From assembly GCA_000727475.1 (NCBI GenBank), contig KL647297.1, positions 3,684,357 through 3,748,356 on the forward strand: 64,000 nt of DNA. Direction: 5' to 3'. This document shows positions 34,366-45,200 of the stretch, one piece after another. This stretch comes from Sarcocystis neurona. Taxonomy: Eukaryota > Apicomplexa > Conoidasida > Eucoccidiorida > Sarcocystidae. The notes below the pieces were generated by a model that was not told the origin of the DNA, did not search any database, and saw only the letters and a list, made by a program, of their open reading frames with translations. Within the stretch, counting starts at the first letter, position 1. The number at the start of each line of letters is the position of its first letter. A program made the position numbers and the translations under genes.

Positions 34366-34968
34366 TTATACCACTCTGTGACGAACTATTTCTATTAACC
34401 TGCATGGTGCTTGGATTCCTGTGACGCTAGCTCCGCGCCTCCAGCGTCGTGCTGGGTATGGAGGTGACCTTGCATAGTACTGCCTTCCAATGCAGTCGGT
34501 GAAATCGGTGACACCCGAGTTTGATTCTCCTGTCTTGTAATATCTGCGCTTGTGCGCAAAGTAGCGGCAAGGTTCGCCCGGAGATCGCTCCATGTGGAGC
34601 AATCGACGACCGTCTTCCCTTGTAAGACGGTGTAAGACTGGACGTGTGTTTCGCACCGGATAGAGACATTTGGTGACCAAGAATCTTCCTATACTTTGCG
34701 TGTTGATGTGTACCACTTTTTCAGCGATTTGGTCGCCATTACACCGATTTTCGTACTCATTGACACACCTATTGTGTGCTCGTGAACTGCCGCCAGCTAG
34801 CCCGCCGGCTGCCTCACAAGTCGAAGTGCTCTTGAAGCCAGGTTGAACGGAATTAGAAATGCTGTTTCCTCTTGGTGAGGACCAGGGCGACGCCGGAGCG
34901 GTACTGACACTTATTTCGTCAAGCAATGAATCACCAAGACAGACCTCTAGACCAAAAGCCACTGCCAT
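34366..34968 (-). CDS. Hypothetical protein, 200 codons or first exon of a longer gene
   Basis: ATG ORF of 200 aa (start MAVAFGLEVCLGDSLLDEIS). Residues 20-65 are Ser/Gly/Pro-rich; the rest is basic with Arg/Tyr/His and several Cys, with no recognisable domain, signal peptide or TM segment. Near its end lie donor-like sites (GGGTGTCACC at ~34513, AGGTTAAT at ~34398), and a pyrimidine-rich acceptor at ~34337 opens two protein-like frames, so the true C-terminus is probably in a downstream exon. It is convergent with the dCMP deaminase gene. Confidence 0.5.
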   Translation of the reverse strand: MAVAFGLEVCLGDSLLDEISVSTAPASPWSSPRGNSISNSVQPGFKSTSTCEAAGGLAGGSSRAHNRCVNEYENRCNGDQIAEKVVHINTQSIGRFLVTKCLYPVRNTRPVLHRLTREDGRRLLHMERSPGEPCRYFAHKRRYYKTGESNSGVTDFTDCIGRQYYARSPPYPARRWRRGASVTGIQAPCRLIEIVRHRVV

Positions 34969-35799
34969 GGAGTTTCATTAATCATCAGTCACCCCACACA
35001 CCAGATGCACAAGACTTTTCGCTTTCAGGTCTTGGAGTACTCGGGATTTGGTAGATCGCACAGTTGGTGACATATCTGCACAACGTACAGTATATCACGC
35101 GGAACACGCAACCTACAAAAAAAAGCGAAAAGCAGTCGATCAGTACGGCATGTATGTGGAGCCGCGCGTTCTCCAGTGGTTCTAGTAGATTGTCTGCTCA
35201 GGCCTCCGACGCTGTAGTGCCACACGGGCACAGAAGTCTGCGGTTAGCCTTGCTGTACCCGCACGTGTAGGTGGAGGATCATGACAGTTGTGAGTCGACC
35301 CTCAGCAGTTCGTTGTCAGCGCTCCGCTCCGGCAGCGACCACACCGATTAAGCTATACATGAAGTGCATTCAGGAGACAAACACGGCGCAAGCTGCAGCT
35401 GTTTCTGCATATGGTCTAGTTTTGTTAACCTGCGAATAATAGCGGCAACGTACTAAAATGTATACGTACCCGAAAAGTACGTATACATGCTGTCTGAAAG
35501 AGTTACAGCACGAACAGCATGCGCTTTTCACCCCCTTCACAACGACTTGACAAACTCATATGGGCTGACTCGCGTCTCTCTTTAATACTGCGGTATGCGT
35601 TCACGTGCGCAAGACTTTTGTAACGCAGCCTGACACGTACGTACTGTGAAAGGTTCAAGCGACAGTGACACCGTTCTCTGGATAAGGGGCACTGTGTGGG
35701 TCGTGAATAGACCTCAAACTAAGGTGTCGGACTTACCCTGTACCACTCAGCAGGGAGCCGGCCCGCAAACGCCCGGCTGCGGGGCTCTCGCTATATAAT
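34969..35799. other. Intergenic with a perfect hairpin
   Basis: No supported gene; short ORFs only. It carries the 12-bp-stem inverted repeat at 35458-35488, listed separately. It should include the 5' region of the 34.4 kb gene and the 3' UTR of the Kazal gene, both on the minus strand. Confidence 0.45.
35458..35488. repeat. Perfect inverted repeat (12-bp stem, 7-nt loop)
   Basis: atgtatacgtac (35458-35469), loop ccgaaaa, then gtacgtatacat (35477-35488), with no mismatch. It could form a hairpin in DNA or RNA. It is not followed by a T-run, lies outside any ORF, and its function is unknown. Confidence 0.9.
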
Positions 35800-36733
35800 T
35801 CACTTGAATTCCGCAGGCGCGTCTAACGAACAGTTGCCAGCCGACCTTGGAATGGTTCCATGACACATGGCATAGCATGGGTTGAGAAAGACTTGATGAT
35901 TTTCTCCGCACACATAGTGAACGGCGGTGGTACAGTCGCAAGCTGCAAAAGTGGAAGAGACACAACAGACTATCAGGACATAACGTGTGGGGTGACGCAA
36001 CTATCACAAGAACCCTGTGACAGGAGTCCTCATTTTGTCGGGCTGAGAAAGGATGGCGAATAGCACGATTGGGATATGCTGGACGTCGCAAACTGAGCTA
36101 CAGTTCTTTCTTTAAAAGCTGTGCAGAAAAGTTCAAGGACTCATGTTGATCATATTCCTGCGTCCTCTAGAATGGTTGTTCATACTTTTGCCCTTCGAAC
36201 ACTTGACCCCCGCAGGAATGCAGCCGGCTCGACCTGTTGCTGCCGAGGCCATTCACGGGAAACCCCTACTCTGGCATCTTCCCTTGTGTTGTACTATGAG
36301 CTTGGAGTTCTTTATACGCGAGGCATGGCAACGAAGCGCGCACTCGCTGGGGTATGTTTGGCCATTGTTGCCACAAACGACTCCACTAAAGTCGTAACGC
36401 TTTTCATTACATCCGCAACTACTAACTGCAAAAACCAGCACATGGAGAAGCGACGGCACAAACTACAGGTCGGCAGCATTGACTAACGCCTTGCCCTGCG
36501 GCTGGTCTTTACGTGTTACGAGCCCGGCTGAAAACAAAATCATGCTTTTATTGAGGTCAAGGCGCGCTACTGAGGGCTTTCACGGGAGGTGGAAGCGCTC
36601 TGCTCATGTGCAACTTACATGTCTCGTAAACTTCCTTGTAGATCGATTCGCCAAATTCGTCTACGCTTTGAGTCGACGTGTTAAGAATCAGCCCCATGCA
36701 GGAAAGCAGTCCCCAACCCCAGTACCTCGGCAT
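35800..36733 (-). CDS. Secreted two-domain Kazal-type serine protease inhibitor
   Basis: Three exons, 36619-36733, 36270-36425 and 35800-35942, joined by phase-1 introns, give 137 aa. Exon 1 encodes a signal peptide (MPRYWGWGLLSCMGLIL). Exons 2 and 3 each encode one six-Cys Kazal domain. Domain 1: CGCNEK, then VVCGNNGQTYPSECALRC and a final GRC. Domain 2: CDCTTAVHYVCGEN, NPCYAMC and a final GNC. C1-C2 spacing is one residue in both, the non-classical form. By the usual rule (second residue after Cys II) P1 would be Glu in domain 1 and Thr in domain 2, so trypsin-like targets are not obvious and elastase- or subtilisin-like ones are possible. Such inhibitors are secreted by Toxoplasma and Neospora. 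Phase-1 exon-per-domain structure allows easy domain gain or loss; a GTGAAT at the stop could hide a further exon. Confidence 0.88.
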
Positions 36734-38408
36734 ACTGAGTGCCTGAGTTCTGAAATTTTACTCCAAAAACAAGGTGGACGTAGGGCGAGGAGCTCTACAG
36801 TATAAGCAAGCGCTTGGCCAACAGCAGTACCGGATCGGTCAAAAGCCGTTAGACGGTGGGACAGAGCCGGGATAAAAGCTTGCAAGGTTTACACCAGATT
36901 AAGCACAAGCATATTTTAAATGTGTATGTACCACCTGCAGAGCAGTCACCACGCCGCTGAATCGGTTCGTAGGACCTTTTACCTGTACATTGATCATGAC
37001 CCCGACGTATACATTGATAATAGTGTGGGAGCCCCACGGCAACTTTACGTAATGGAGATGCTCTTAGTCAGCACCAGCACCTGTACGTGGTGTGCGCGTC
37101 CTGGTCAAGCTTCACAGTGTGCTTGCGTCTTTCACTACCGATCGCAACACTCAAAGAGAACGCGGTCAACCACACTCACTATTGCTTTATCCGGAACAAC
37201 GAGGACGCTCTCTCTGGTCAGCGGAAAGAAAGATTCTTCGGTTTTCGAAAAGAAGCAGATTGCCGCGAGGTGTTGAGGAAAGGAGGCTCCTGTGCGCAGG
37301 GATTGTGAACAATTAGGTGTAGCAGTGATAACGCGGAAAGAAGTCATAGGAAAATCTAAGGAATTCGGTGTGGGTAGTACAAATGAATGCCGAGTTTCCA
37401 CCGGAGGTGCCCAAACACCAACAAACACGCCGGGCCTGGAATACCGTCATGAGTTATACAGCTTTCCACTGCACTTTGCCACAACCCTAGCAAACACGGC
37501 GACCATTTTTAGGGGGCAGCCGTTCCGAGAGAGGCTCTGCCGTGCTGGCGGCAGAGTCAGGTGTAACGGATAGTTGCAGAACTCAGAGGATGCGGTGCTG
37601 TGTGGCAGTTCGCGAAAACCAAGGAAGTACTGCGATGATGCACACTGAAGTATCGTGTTGTTCTACAGCTCCAGCAGTTCTGCTCTTCCCCGCGTGCGCT
37701 AGAGACTTTCCAGTAACGACTTTATCGACACTGTGTCCTCGGTACGAAAATCTTGTCGCACGCAGCAGACTTGGACACCGCTTTTGCGTGTCGTCAAACG
37801 TAAAAGAAACACCGGTCCTCCGCCGATGACCGGAAGCTGGTCGTAACACTTGTAAAAGATGACAAAGTTGCACGTCAAGCGTTTCAAGTCCAACTTTGCT
37901 CACGACTACAGAACGACGAGGAATGTCTGAAGAACAGGGAATCGGAATGACTCACGGTCGCCCAGGAGGACAGTACGTCTTCCCTGACGGGCAGGAGTGG
38001 GGTAGTCGTCAGATTGCTCTACAAGATAATAAGCGATACGAAGGCTCAACCTGCCTGCACGCAACGTGCCAAGCGGCTATACATGCCAGAAAACGAGTAG
38101 TGTGAAACACATTCACCGTCTTTCTTGCTGATGTTAGGCACGTGGCAAAGCGTCGTGATGTTTGGAAGCAATTGGACTGGGCAAACGTTTGAGCATCTCG
38201 CTTGTTTTCACCATTACGCACCGATGCGGATTCACGACAGGGCTGCAGCCGTGCTGCGAAGTCTGTAACATCAAAATCACAACTAGTTCTCAGCATAACA
38301 TCTATTTCTCGTTATATGGTGTGTTTCCGAATAACGAGGGGAAAACGATGGGACCTGTCCCCCTAGGTGTCTAGACATCAACGCTCGATTTGTTGCTACG
38401 TATTCCCT
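36734..38408. other. Intergenic upstream of the Kazal gene
   Basis: Short overlapping ORFs on both strands (longest about 118 codons, + strand 36920-37276) with no family resemblance or splice-consistent chain. It should include the promoter of the Kazal gene and the 3' UTR of the 38.4 kb gene. Confidence 0.4.
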
Positions 38409-39044
38409 TCAAAGCTGCGTTAGAGTGCCCACCCGTATCTTGACCTCGGCGGTTTTGCCGGTTTCAAGATCCGTCACTGTTATGCAGAAGCCTCTGGCAG
38501 CACCAGGGGATTCCTCCAACACAGGGGCATTAAAAATCCACTTTTCGTGTGGTCTGGTCTGGTGTTCCCACCACTTCTTCTCCTTGGCGGCTTTCGGAAA
38601 CAATGTACTTAGAGGAGCAAGCGGCCCGATGCACTCGTATTCACCCAAAACCGTGACATACTGCCGAGGGGGATCTTCAGGTCCAAATCTCAGGCGCCGA
38701 CGTCCCACATTGTTAATTATGTACTTGTGTCCTGGAATAATACGGTTATATTGGATGAGGTTGCTTTGGATACCTTCTGTTGTCAACATCCAGACGCGGT
38801 TGTCATTTTCTTCTGCGTAAGAGCTCTGTATCGAATTTCCCGAACATTTCGAGTCGAGTGAACAGCCGCCGCACCAGCAGCAGCTATGCAGCATAGAATT
38901 ACTCCTTGCCGAGTAGACTGTACCTTCCCTTACCCCATCGCCATTTTGTGCGGATAGTGGTGCTGTATCACATAGTGGGGCGCCAAGAATGCCTGTTAAC
39001 AAGAATATTGAAGTCAGGAGACTAGCCCCGTAAAGTGGGGACAT
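38409..39044 (-). CDS. Secreted protein of unknown function, single exon
   Basis: A complete 211-aa ATG ORF with a clear signal peptide (hydrophobic core TSIFLLTGILG, residues ~11-21). Residues 55-67 form a compact Cys cluster (CCWCGGCSLDSKC). The C-terminal two thirds (~80-211) read as a beta-rich domain: GHKYIINNVGRRRLRF, QYVTVLGEYECIG, FCITVTDLETGKTAEVKIRV. No TM or obvious GPI signal is present, so it is probably soluble in a secretory organelle, vacuole or cyst wall. I recognise no family. It shares strand with the Kazal gene 1.7 kb downstream, which also encodes a secreted protein. Absence of introns and the strong start make the gene call firm; function is unknown. Confidence 0.75.
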   Translation of the reverse strand: MSPLYGASLLTSIFLLTGILGAPLCDTAPLSAQNGDGVREGTVYSARSNSMLHSCCWCGGCSLDSKCSGNSIQSSYAEENDNRVWMLTTEGIQSNLIQYNRIIPGHKYIINNVGRRRLRFGPEDPPRQYVTVLGEYECIGPLAPLSTLFPKAAKEKKWWEHQTRPHEKWIFNAPVLEESPGAARGFCITVTDLETGKTAEVKIRVGTLTQL

Positions 39045-42000
39045 CGTGGCGTAAATAAAACGCCACTTTGCCTGTACCCGTGGACGGCGACGCTCTGGTC
39101 CTACTGTGGTAGACGCATTAGAGATCTGCTACTGGTTTAGCTGTATCGCTCGTATAGAGTGCCCGTAGATGGCAGCGACTAGCCGGTGGCCCTTTTTATC
39201 GCTACTGGGACACGTGGGACAGCGTAGTGGCGTCTTCTGTGCCCCCTGGAAAAAAAACCGCAGCTTCTTTTTGTACGATGGCTCCTCGACTAGAACAGGA
39301 TGAGAGGTAGGTATGGACACATAATGTCTATTTATAGTAATCGACTATGCTATCATTTGAAGTCCGTGTGGACATACAGTGCCTTTAAAAATTAGATGAG
39401 AAATAAGCTTGACTCCGTGCAGCTTCGATTTTTCGCTTGAGAGCTGGCGGTTTTGAATTTTTGTGCTGCGCTACCCAGCCAAAGAACTGTTCTGTTGGTC
39501 AGCTCCGTAAATTTGCTTTCTGTTTGGCATTCGGACAGACGCAGTCACAGAATCGTGCCTAAGTTATAAATACTGGGTGCGTAAGACAGTGCTTCGATGA
39601 CTCCCACAGACCCCGCTGAAGGGCGATGCGGCTCCGCGTCTGCTGTGACTACGCGCAGGTCACACGAATTCGCGCAGTGTGTAGTATTCGCGCACGGCAT
39701 TACGTGTCCGCTCCTGAGGTGGTGACACAAAGCAAATGACTGAATTTCGCCACTGCAGTGCTTAGCAGAAGAGCAGCCGTGATGCCGCTGAAACACCGGA
39801 CGTCATTTGAGGACGCCGTTTGTGTACGCCAAGTCTAGGCAACAATTGGCGAACTCTTTTGCCTAGTTTCTTCTATCTGTGGAAATACACACACCAGCGC
39901 TCAATAAGTCAAAACTCACGTCGGGTGGCGCACTGAGTTCATATGAGAAACTACAGTATCTTCTTTCATAGGAGAGCACTGATCGAATTTCCGTCAATTT
40001 TCTTGCGGTGGCGGTTGCAAGCCAAGGCGAGTGGGCTTGCGCATGTGAGCAGAAGCTTTTCACCGTGCCCCACCTTACGGCCGCAGGCGTAGTGGTGCGT
40101 ATTATTTTCTGTGTGTGGAGCTTCACTTCAGTTGCTGGATGCCACACGAACGAGCTGCACCACAGTGTGAGTTTAGCTTCTACAAATCGGATGCTCCATG
40201 CACTGAAATGACGCCTTTATTGTTTCAGGAACTCTAGTCTACCCGGAAGAGCAATCTTTGTCGTTCTCGTCTTCGGCGTGTCTGATTACGCTGATATCTC
40301 CACGTTTTTCACAGAGGATGCACGCGAACAACAAAAAGACAAAGCCCTACATTCGCTCACACTACACAGCCTGTGTGCGTAAACTACCTATGTCGAAGTG
40401 TAAAACGTTTTGTTGTTCTTCGGTTGACCTCAATCTTGCTCAGTGGCGCGTTATGTTGCCACAGACTTTTGTGTCGCCCGAGACACTGCGCACACGGTCA
40501 TTCGGTGTCACGAGCTGAAAAGCTTTTTAAAGAATGCTGCACCAGCAGATTAGTGGACACTTTTCCAATTTAGTGATGGAGTACAGTGTCAAACTAGTTC
40601 CAGTAAGTGGGAGGGGCTGCTTAACAGCTCCTCCAGTCAATTTTGTGGACGCAGAATACTCCCATTGCGAACTAAAGAGAAATAAATCGTATCGGGAGAG
40701 GACTATGCTACAAAATTCCACCTGAATATGCAGCAGATGTGTTGCTGATACTTTTTAAGTGAGCGCAGATCTGACGTGACACTCCAACAATCAGGGCAGT
40801 TTCTGACCGTCGGACGTTGTTCCTACTGAAATCGCAGCTTCTGACCTTGCAGAGTAGCAGGGTAGAGAGGAGCACACCGTATGCAACCCCTTTATCCCTT
40901 GGAGAAAGGGGCTGCGTGTCCCGGTTGGAATACAGCATTGCGCTCCTACTGAAAGGCTATTTGCTACTTACATTCGTTTTTACGAGACTCGAGGCTGCAA
41001 CGCAGAATAGCACGCTTCACAGACGCACGCTGAAAAAGCCATTACTCGGTAGCGATTACCGAAGTCAAGTAAACGCTGTTGTGTATATTTCGCTCGGACA
41101 TCCGACGTTGCAAGAATGCTTCTGGCAGAACAAGACGGGTAGGCGGAGGGCACTACCCGCATGGAAGGCGCCCTCTGGAATTTGCTTCACAAGAGCCCAC
41201 GATGGCTCAAGGGTCTACGCCGGCGGATGTCAACTTTGATGAACTTTTGTAGATCAAAGTGAAACGGACGCAGTGCTGCACGTCACTATAGCGCCCACCG
41301 GTTGCGCTACCGTTATTAGACACAGCGCGTAAAACCAGCGAGGCAAGCGCTTCCTGGTGCACAGTGGATCGACTGGTCTTTAACGTGCAGTCCGTGGTAG
41401 GCGCAGCGCTAGCACACCAAACACTAGGGTCGTGCGCCATCCTCGTGCTTGATACGCTGTCGTGTGTCTCATTAAGAACCACGCCTGGAGTAACGCCTCG
41501 TGTTTTGCAAGGATCTGTAAGATTCCATAAAGACATTGCAACCACGGTGAGGTACCACGCAAGCTGATTTAGCGGGTGCACTGTCTGTGTGTTTCGTCCC
41601 GAGCAGAGCCGCTGCGGTCCCCCCATTGGTTGCCGCGTCTGCCGCACAGCTGAAGTAAGACGCCGGGCTCTTTCATTGTGATTGAAACAGGTTAGAAAGC
41701 ATCAAACGACGGGAAATTGCCTGAACTTTTATTCACTGTGGTTGTGATGGTATCCGAACGTTAGCAGTTGACAAATCAGAGCCAAGCGTGGAGCTTGCGC
41801 CGCCGGTGCATCAGGTGTTAATAAGTATACGTTTAAACGCATGCAAGAGGACCTCTGTTCCTCTTTTCTGGGGAAGGGAAGATTGCGGGGTGTACTGTTC
41901 CAGAAACGGAGCCACCCTTCTCAGCAAGCACGCGGAGAAGGCAGTGATGTGACTACCAGGCCACGTCTAATTGACACATTGTAGCAGCGTATTTTGCAGA

Positions 42001-42238
42001 ACGAGGCACTCTTCAGAAAAAGACAGCGTCAGCCCTGCCTGCAGAGACACCAGACCACACAGCCGGTCCACTTTGAAGCAGCTTTACATTGGAGCAACGA
42101 TCTTCCCGACATATTTCACATTCTCTCCGCCATCTAGCAGGCACACTGACACTGCCCACATGAGATACGAATGTTGTATTTCTGCTTTGTGCCCACTCCT
42201 TCCCAGACACGAACCTCTTCTCTTCCCTGTCAGGTGTA
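39045..42238. other. Intergenic, about 3.2 kb
   Basis: No supported gene. The minus-strand ORF at 41207-41647 (146 codons, no ATG near its start) lies downstream of IFT70 and could be 3' UTR or a further exon, but it does not align with the IFT70 C-terminus. The remaining ORFs are short and uninformative. Confidence 0.4.
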
Positions 42239-45200
42239 TCATAAGACTACCCCCTGCATTCTCACCGCAACGGAGAGCGGTGTGTTCTTCGCGTACGCCT
42301 GGTCACTAGATTTGCCAGTGGCTCTTGCTTCATGAAGAAGCTGAAGCACCAGTTTGATTGTCTCATCTTTGAAAAAACTAGAACTTCTCGCGATGCGTGA
42401 CAGCAGCGTCAGAATACAGCGTTTAACGTAATACCTGCAATTGGACACCTGAAGTGCAGGGAAAGATGTCTTTAAGTGGTACTGGTGAATGTTAATCAAC
42501 AGCCGTTCTAAACTGCAGCGAGCAAGGTGGCGAAACGCTGCGAGCAAGCAACAGACTCTCTACAGGCGTACCAGGTACCGAAGAACGCTTCGTGTTCCCC
42601 TGACTGAACGGCTTCGACGACTGTCTGCAGTCCGAAATCCACTGCGTCCTCCATACAGTAGAGGGTGCCAACAACTAGTTTTACAACCCTCGTATGCACC
42701 AAGATATTCCGAAAGGAACACTCTACGTCGTCCTCCCTTCTCCTGCGTATTTCTTCCTCACGCTGCAGAGTACTGAGAAGAACGTCACGCAATGCGGTGA
42801 ATGAATCGCTACTGCGAAGACAAAGTGTCCGTGGAAAAGACGTATAGCGCATCCTAATGATTCGATTGTACACCTTTGTTTTTGCGCTTTGGCTCAGTGT
42901 CGAATCTTCTGTCCTGCTCTGCGACGTACTCCAGTAATTTCCTCGCCTGTTCGTTCCTGTTTTTCAGGAGATACGATGCACACAAATTAGCGAGGACGAC
43001 GGGTTTTACACAAAGTAGCTGACGCCCCTGCGTGACCACTTGGTGCTCGTAATATTGAATCGCTTTCCAATACTTCCTCTGCAATAAGTAGAGCGCCTCG
43101 ACAACAATGTTGACGTCGTTTTGTCTGACACATGTCCAATAAATGCAGAATGCGACGCAAAATCCACTTTTCTTCGTGGAACAGCAGGTGAAGCCAACAG
43201 TGCGACGGCTCACAATGAGTGGCTGCATCCGCGCACTTGTTCTCTCCTCCACTGATATGCATGCTGACGCGTTCTGGTGCTCGGCCTTGCCTTCCGATGG
43301 CCACTTACCTGCATAAAGAAAAGGTGAGCCGCATTGAGGCGCCAGAGGGTGCTCGCTTTACAAAAAGCAGGCGAGTGCTGGAATATTCTGCATCGTTACG
43401 CAGCACATCATCTCGGCGAAGCACCTGAAGGACTACACAGTCGACAAATCCCTGTTTCTTGCACGTTGTTAGTGTCTGTTTTAGTTCCTTTAGAAGGGGT
43501 CTAGATAGCACCACGTCGACACGAAATTGCCGAGCGTCCTCTTCCTTGCTCTTAAATATGCACGTGCCCTCGATTATCCTTCTTTTAATAGGTAAACTGC
43601 GTTTCTGCTCACGTGACCAATTGCACGGCGCTACCTGAGAGGCGTACGCTGCTATGCGGAAATTTTCAGAAAGTGCAGCAGCCTGAACTTTGCCATACTT
43701 CTCTGCTCCGCAGAAGTCTCCTTTCTGCCAGAAAATATGAGCTTGCGCCATCAACGCCTGAGGTTTACGCAAACATCTTAAAGAAAAGAAGTCATGCACT
43801 GGACTTTCTCTCTTTGCTTTGTCGCTGGGTTGATCCCCGCTAAACCATGTAATACTCAACTCATTATCTATGTTGACTTCAGCAGAATTCCTTTCGCTTT
43901 GTGCTGCCTGACGTCGACCACCTGCTCATATCGGCCACATCTTCTACCGTGGCCAAGCAACTGCGCTCACGGAAAGGCACCGATAGAGCGCCGCTTGGAT
44001 GTCTGAGTTTTTATTTGTAGTTTTCGCCTTATCTTCCTTGCGCTGCGAGGTACACCGACAAAGCACAGTGACCTGGCAGCGGCAATCAGTGCCCCGCAGC
44101 ACAGTTCCCCAAAAACCCGGTGCAGGTCAGGCTTCGGTGTAGCCACCTATGTCAAATTAGTGCCGCTCTCCGTGGACACCCAGAAATGCGGTTGACACTC
44201 AACTACGTCCACGTCAAAGCGTTAACGTACAGGTGTTTTCTAGACACGACCCAACACTCCTACGGCTGCCCATGTGCAAAACATGCCTTAGCAGCCAATC
44301 AGTCCCGCATACCAAGTAAGCAGGAGTGAAACCTTTAGTGCGGAGGGTGGCAGACAAACTGTGTCCACATTGGGGTTTGTCAATCGTATTACGGTGTGTT
44401 TGTTCACCGTGTGCATCTCGATGCGGTCGGCGGTGTCGTGGCCGCAAACCGTGCAAGCAGCTGAAAGCATCCGCTACTTTTGGAGCTGACAAGCGTCCAA
44501 CGCTACTGCGTACCGATGGCTTTGTTTGCTGGTACCTGGACATGTTTTGTCAGCTTCTCGCTCTGCTTGAGAAAAACGCCTTTTAACCGGGCGATAGCTT
44601 CATCGGGCGACGTCAGGGACTGTGCAGTGATCACATGCAAGAACTGCTAGGAAACTTGACGTAAACTGTCGAGACAGCGCACTAGCCCCTTCCTGATGCA
44701 AATAAGTCAGCAGCAATCCCATTACACGTGCAGCACGTAGGGCCAGCTGAACCGTATTGAACTGTTTGAGACTTTGCAGGACAAGACGATAAAATAAGTT
44801 CCTGTGGTGCACGACTTGCTGTCGAGCATTTACCCTTGGTCAACCTACGAGCGTGAAAGCCTCTACAAATTCTAGGTCTGCCTCATCGAGATACTTGGTC
44901 AATATACTTCTGTAGCGGATCTGCAAACAGCACAACAAGAGAAAGGATGCACAGGAGCAGATGTACTTGACACTCCAAGGGCAGATTTGGAGCCACAGGC
45001 TAAAACGTTGAACTCCTCGCGCAGTACCGCTAGAGCCAAATTGTTGAGTCCAACAAATCCAAAACAAAACCGTACCAAAATGTCGGTTGCACGCTCGTGA
45101 AGCCCTTGCCTGCACAGAAAAATAGCGTTAAAGCGCTCACTACTATTTAGAAGAGAAATCTGCTTGCTTGCACAGTGCCGGAGTGAGTGCTGGCTTTGGA

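Noticed and set aside
41207..41647. 146-codon minus ORF as the 3' end of IFT70
   Set aside because: It has no ATG near its start, does not align with the IFT70 C-terminus, and no phase-consistent join to the exon at 42239-42434 was found.
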